Shown: piece after piece, positions 16,898 through 20,784 of the stretch
Layout of the letters: each line of letters begins with the position of its first letter
How positions within the stretch are numbered: position 1 is the first letter of the stretch
NCBI GenBank assembly: GCA_013365365.1
Contig: JABVXU010000781.1
Location: 1-20,784, forward strand
Direction of reading: 5' to 3'
DNA length: 20,784 bases
Source: Cruorifilaria tuberocauda
Lineage: Eukaryota; Nematoda; Chromadorea; Rhabditida; Onchocercidae
The notes under the pieces: model-generated
What the model saw: only the letters and a program-made list of their open reading frames with translations
What the model was told of the DNA's origin: nothing
Database searches by the model: none
Position numbers and translations under genes: made by a program

Positions 16898-17922
16898 GCT
16901 AATTTAATTAAATTAAAACTAATTATTTTACAATTGCTAATCAAATTAAGCGATACGAATGAAATTAAATTGATAAGCTGAAAAAAATAAAAAGAGAATT
17001 ATGATATTATGTAAAGTTTTAAGATCATCTTTTCTATAGAATGAATAATCATGATACTATTTTAGAGGATTATAAAATTTCAAGAACATAGAATAATTAT
17101 GATACTATCTTAGAGAATTACGATACTATGTAAAGTGATCAAGATCAGCTTATGATAATATCTTGAATCTCTATATTACTTAATTGATTAATGTATAAAT
17201 GTTGTAATGAAATTCACTTTTATCACATCTTCTATCATATCATTTTAATTTTAATACTGTAATATCACAAGATTTTTCTTTTTTTGAAAATCTAATTAAA
17301 AATCTTAAATACTAATCACTCTAATTATGCAATTTATGTACTAAATGGTTGATTCTTACAGCTCTGATATTTTATTTCATTTGAAAAATTCGTTCATTCT
17401 CGAATAAATCTATCCTATGTTTTATCAAATTTATCTCCTCTTAACTGATTATCACTTTCTTGCTTTTTTTTTACTTCTCTAATGATGACATATGGTACAA
17501 TTGCCGGCCGGAAGTTTAAGTTAACGATGCACGATGATAACATTTAATGCTGACTGCATTTGCACATTCTAATTATTCCATGTAATTTAACTGTTAACAA
17601 TTACTTCTAATCAAATTACTTCACTTCACAGTAATCTGTAAATGAATTGATAGAATCTTAAGTATGATCCACTGGGATGCTATAACATCAATAATACCTA
17701 GCTAATCTTTGTAATCACATCAATCAGATTCCTTGATGAATCGACAGAATCGTCATTCTTGAATATTAGCATCCTTTCAGCCAGCTGTAAAATCATTTCA
17801 GACATTTGATGACTACTCTTTTCTTCTATTTAAACATGAAGTTTTTTTTCCAATTTTCCTGAAACTCTGTAAATATTCGCCTCTTTATTGCATATACTAC
17901 GATTGTTTTTGAAGTTTCAAAT
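16898..17922. other. AT-rich non-coding stretch
   Basis: No gene is supported. A diverged direct repeat is visible: GAATTATGATATTATGTAAAG (about 16997) against GAATTACGATACTATGTAAAG (about 17114), each followed by AAGATCA(T/G)CTT, with partial copies between. A lone G+C-rich spot, TTGCCGGCCGGAAG, lies at about 17501-17514. Confidence 0.55.
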
Positions 17923-17924
17923 TA

Positions 17925-18446
17925 GTTGTAGTTCTAAAAGTTCTACAAGCTTTAAGTTCTATAACTAGTAGTTCTAAAAGTTCTACAAGCTTTAAGTTCT
18001 ATAACTGGTAGTTCTATAAGTTCTACAAGCTTTAAGTTCTATAACTCGTAGTTCTAAAAGTTCTACAAGCTGTAAGTTCTATAAGCTTGTAGTTTTATAA
18101 GTTCTACAAGCTGTAAGTTCTACAACTCGTAGTTCTAAAAGTTCTACAAGCTGTAAGTTCTATAACTCGTAGTTCTATAAGTTCTACAAGCTGTAAGTTC
18201 TGTAACTCGTAGTTCTATAAGTTCTACAAGCTGTAAGTTCTGTAACTCGTAGTTCTAAAAGTTCTACAAGCTGTAAGTTCTATAACTCGTAGTTCTAAAA
18301 GTTCTACAAGCTGTAAGTTCTATAACTCGTAGTTCTATAATTGTACAAGCTATAAATTCTATAAGCTAGTTCTATAAGCTTGTAGTTTTATAAGTTCTAC
18401 AAGCTGTAAGCTCTATAAGCTAATTCTATAAATTCATAGTTCTACA
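17925..18446. repeat. 40-bp minisatellite array, about 13 copies
   Basis: The unit is 40 bp and made of GTTCTA-headed sub-blocks: GTTCTATAACTCGTA, GTTCTAAAA (or GTTCTATAA), then GTTCTACAAGCTGTAA. Unit starts fall at 17931, 17971, 18011 and 18051, then shift by one base to 18092 and continue in steps of 40 to about 18332. After that copies degrade. The first copies have CTTTAA where later ones have CTGTAA. Several copies contain ACAAGCTTGT-type palindromes. There are no unique spacers, so this is not CRISPR-like. Confidence 0.95.
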
Positions 18447-20784
18447 CTTAAATTAAGAAACGAATAGATGATTATTCACATACACCTATTGTATTATCAA
18501 TTCCATTATGATTATAATGGAAAGAAATATTCAAATCTATCAAGCATTTCAATATCAATTAATTAAATCAATGCTTCTTCACATAAATACGATAAATTAG
18601 ATATATTTCGATTAAAAAAAAATCGATTATAGTTTTCCAGCAGGTTAAGTTAAAGTTTTTTTTTTTTTAAATCGTCTAAGTTAAATTTCATTTTAAAAAT
18701 TATTCTCCTCTAAAAATGAATTTATTTACATTTCCCATTGCAATTCTTCTTTTAAAACATTTCCATATGTATGTTATGTTATCGTAATAGTTGGCGGAAT
18801 TGTCATTCCTTCTGATCAATGGATTTAAGACAACCAACCAATTTCAATTCCTTTTACAGTTTTAGACATTTACTGTAAGATTGATTTGATCAAACTGTCT
18901 TTTCGTTCAATGTATAATATCAACTTGTTATCATTTCATTCATTTAGTTTTTCAATGATAAATGAAATTTTCGAAAAATTTTATTTTCCAAGTTTTATTT
19001 TTTCAAGTTTATTTTTTTCAATGTTTCCATGTTTGTTGAATATTCCGTGTCATTCAGAAAAACTTTATCAGAGAGGTATAACGAGCATGGACGATTACTG
19101 ATTGACAAAATTGTTATTAAAGTGCACGTTACACACTTTTCATGAATTTAATCAAATTTCGGTTATTATTTCTTCCTCGTGAAAAACACGAATGAAATAT
19201 ATAAAACATTCGATTAGAACTAATCAAATTATTAATGTCCATTTTCGCGCAAATGCTTTTTATCAATAAATTTCAACAATCAATAATTTTTTAAATATTT
19301 CAATTTTTCAATATAACCGAGAAAAGTTGTATGAATGAAATGAAAGTTGATAAAATATTTCCCTATTTCTAAAAGGATATAAATGCGCTATTCAAATTTT
19401 ATTCATCATATTCAATCAATCATTTTACCTGACGATACAGAGCTATCGATAATTCAACTTTTTTTACAAAATGACTTTTAAACTTTCATATGATTGATTA
19501 AAAGTTTACTTTCATCAGGTTCTCTACATGTTCAATGAAAATTACAGCAATATTGGAAGTGATTAATAAATTTATTTAATTCATTTTAATAAGTTAAACA
19601 TTGCTATTCAATACTTTCCATTAATGATAACTTACTGAAATTAGGAACAATAAAAGTTTATTAATACCAAAATTTTAATACTTTATATTGTTTGGATTTA
19701 ATTAAGCCTGAAAATTTGCAACTTGCAATAAATAATAAAGAACTTTATTACCGTTTTGCAAATGATAGACAAAAAAAAGTTAGCTAATCATAATATCTTA
19801 TTATCAAGTTATTATTGCACAAAAAGAATAATGATCACCCGTTAATTTAATTAATATATTTGAGCAATCCCAATAAATAAAGAAATGGAAGAGCGAATTA
19901 ATTGGTACCAATATATATTCAGTTATTGAAAATAACGCATATGCTGCAATAGTAATAATAAAACTTTGAGGAATTATTAAATAAGCAAAAGTTCAATTGG
20001 TCATTAATTAATTTATTTGACCTTTACCTGTAAAGTATTTATTATATTTTATTCAAAAATTTTTTTCTCTTATCATCAAAAATTCGTTTCTTCATGTATT
20101 TTCTTTAAATTTTCATGATTTCAATAAAAGATAATTTGCTGAAAATTATCATTTAAAAGCGAATGAACTTTGATAATCAATATTAATTGGGTGAAAAGTG
20201 TAAATTTTTGCAAAATTTTCAATAAGCTGGAAATTATTGAATTAAATTTGATTACATTTTCGAACACAGTTGAATGAATCTATGCAACAACAACAAACTG
20301 CACATCCATCCTATTATGTATTTCAAATAAAATTCATATTTAATTGAAAAGTTTTAGAAAAAAAAAAATTTTTTTTTGAATTTTCTTCAAATTACAATTA
20401 TTTGCAACGAATTTTCAAACGAATTAACTTTTTAACTTGAAAAGTAATGAAAGTAGTAAATAGGATGAAGTAAAAGTAAAAAATAGTCAAATTTTAAATT
20501 ATCGATTAAATATAAAATTAGCTGGAAGACATACTGAATTGATGACATTTAGCAACTGCATAAAGATAAGTGTAAGGCATTGAAAGTGATAATGTAATTG
20601 CTGTTGTACATAGCACCAATTTTAAATGAAATAACCAATTAGGCTGCAATTTAATTAATTGAATGTAAATTTCAATGTGTGATTTAAAAAAAAAAAAGAA
20701 AACTTTCGTTACATTTTTTTTTTGTTTCACCTTTTCAAATTATTTAATTCAATTTAAGCACAATTTATATTAGAGGGCAAAAGC
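18447..20784. other. AT-rich non-coding stretch to the window end
   Basis: No exon, RNA gene or tandem array is supported in these 2.3 kb. Open frames at 18886-19101 (plus) and 20518-20730 (minus) are short and Phe/Ser/Lys-rich, with no recognisable domain. The only structure seen is an A/T inverted run at about 20360-20377. It may belong to the far upstream region of mab-3 or to a neighbouring gene beyond the window. Confidence 0.55.

Noticed and set aside
17925..18446. CRISPR-like array
   Set aside because: Repeats are contiguous 40-bp units with no unique spacers, in a eukaryotic genome; it is a minisatellite.
1..20784. tRNA, rRNA, spliced-leader RNA genes, telomeric TTAGGC arrays, transposase or reverse transcriptase remnants
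   Set aside because: No tRNA B-box with a foldable partner, no SL-like sequence, no tandem TTAGGC and no mobile-element protein motif was seen by eye; a covariance-model and repeat-library search would be needed to exclude them.

Overview
The window looks like nuclear DNA of a nematode, most likely a clade III (spirurid or filarial-type) species. It is strongly A+T-rich and full of microsatellites. Its genes are split by introns of 79 bp to 2.3 kb with typical nematode TTTCAG/TTTTAG acceptors. It carries a transcription factor with the two-DM-domain layout of Caenorhabditis MAB-3. The clade is an inference from composition, intron style and protein similarity; no species marker is visible.

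Only two genes can be supported, and they are convergent. (1) At 68-3303 on the plus strand, six exons encode PNO1/Dim2, the KH-domain 40S ribosome assembly factor and NOB1 partner (267 aa, complete if the start is right). (2) At 4057-8831 on the minus strand, six exons encode a MAB-3-like protein (335 aa) with two DM zinc-finger domains, a polythreonine linker and a proline-rich tail. All exon junctions keep frame. Exon 2 to exon 3 needs a GC-AG intron, and the 25-nt first exon (8807-8831) is a prediction. The stop codons lie about 750 bp apart. The two genes have no obvious functional link: one is housekeeping, the other a sexual-differentiation regulator.

The remaining 12 kb (8832-20784) lies upstream of mab-3 and has no convincing coding sequence. 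The first 450 bp behaves like a promoter: it is less AT-rich and holds a TRA-1/GLI-like site (9206-9214), two repeated ATTCCCGCG boxes and a TATA-like stretch. Further out there are two MAB-3/DM-like sites 32 bp apart (16623 and 16655), three strong inverted repeats, and tandem arrays: a hexamer array with higher-order order (9788-9895), a TG-rich tract with embedded conserved boxes (12935-13276), a 160-180 bp higher-order repeat (14470-15080) and a 40-bp minisatellite (17925-18446). Mab-3 intron 1 holds three perfect POU octamers and a second TRA-1-like site.

I see no undescribed multi-gene system. The most interesting content is the regulatory architecture around a sex-determination gene, together with the non-canonical intron inside DM domain 1.
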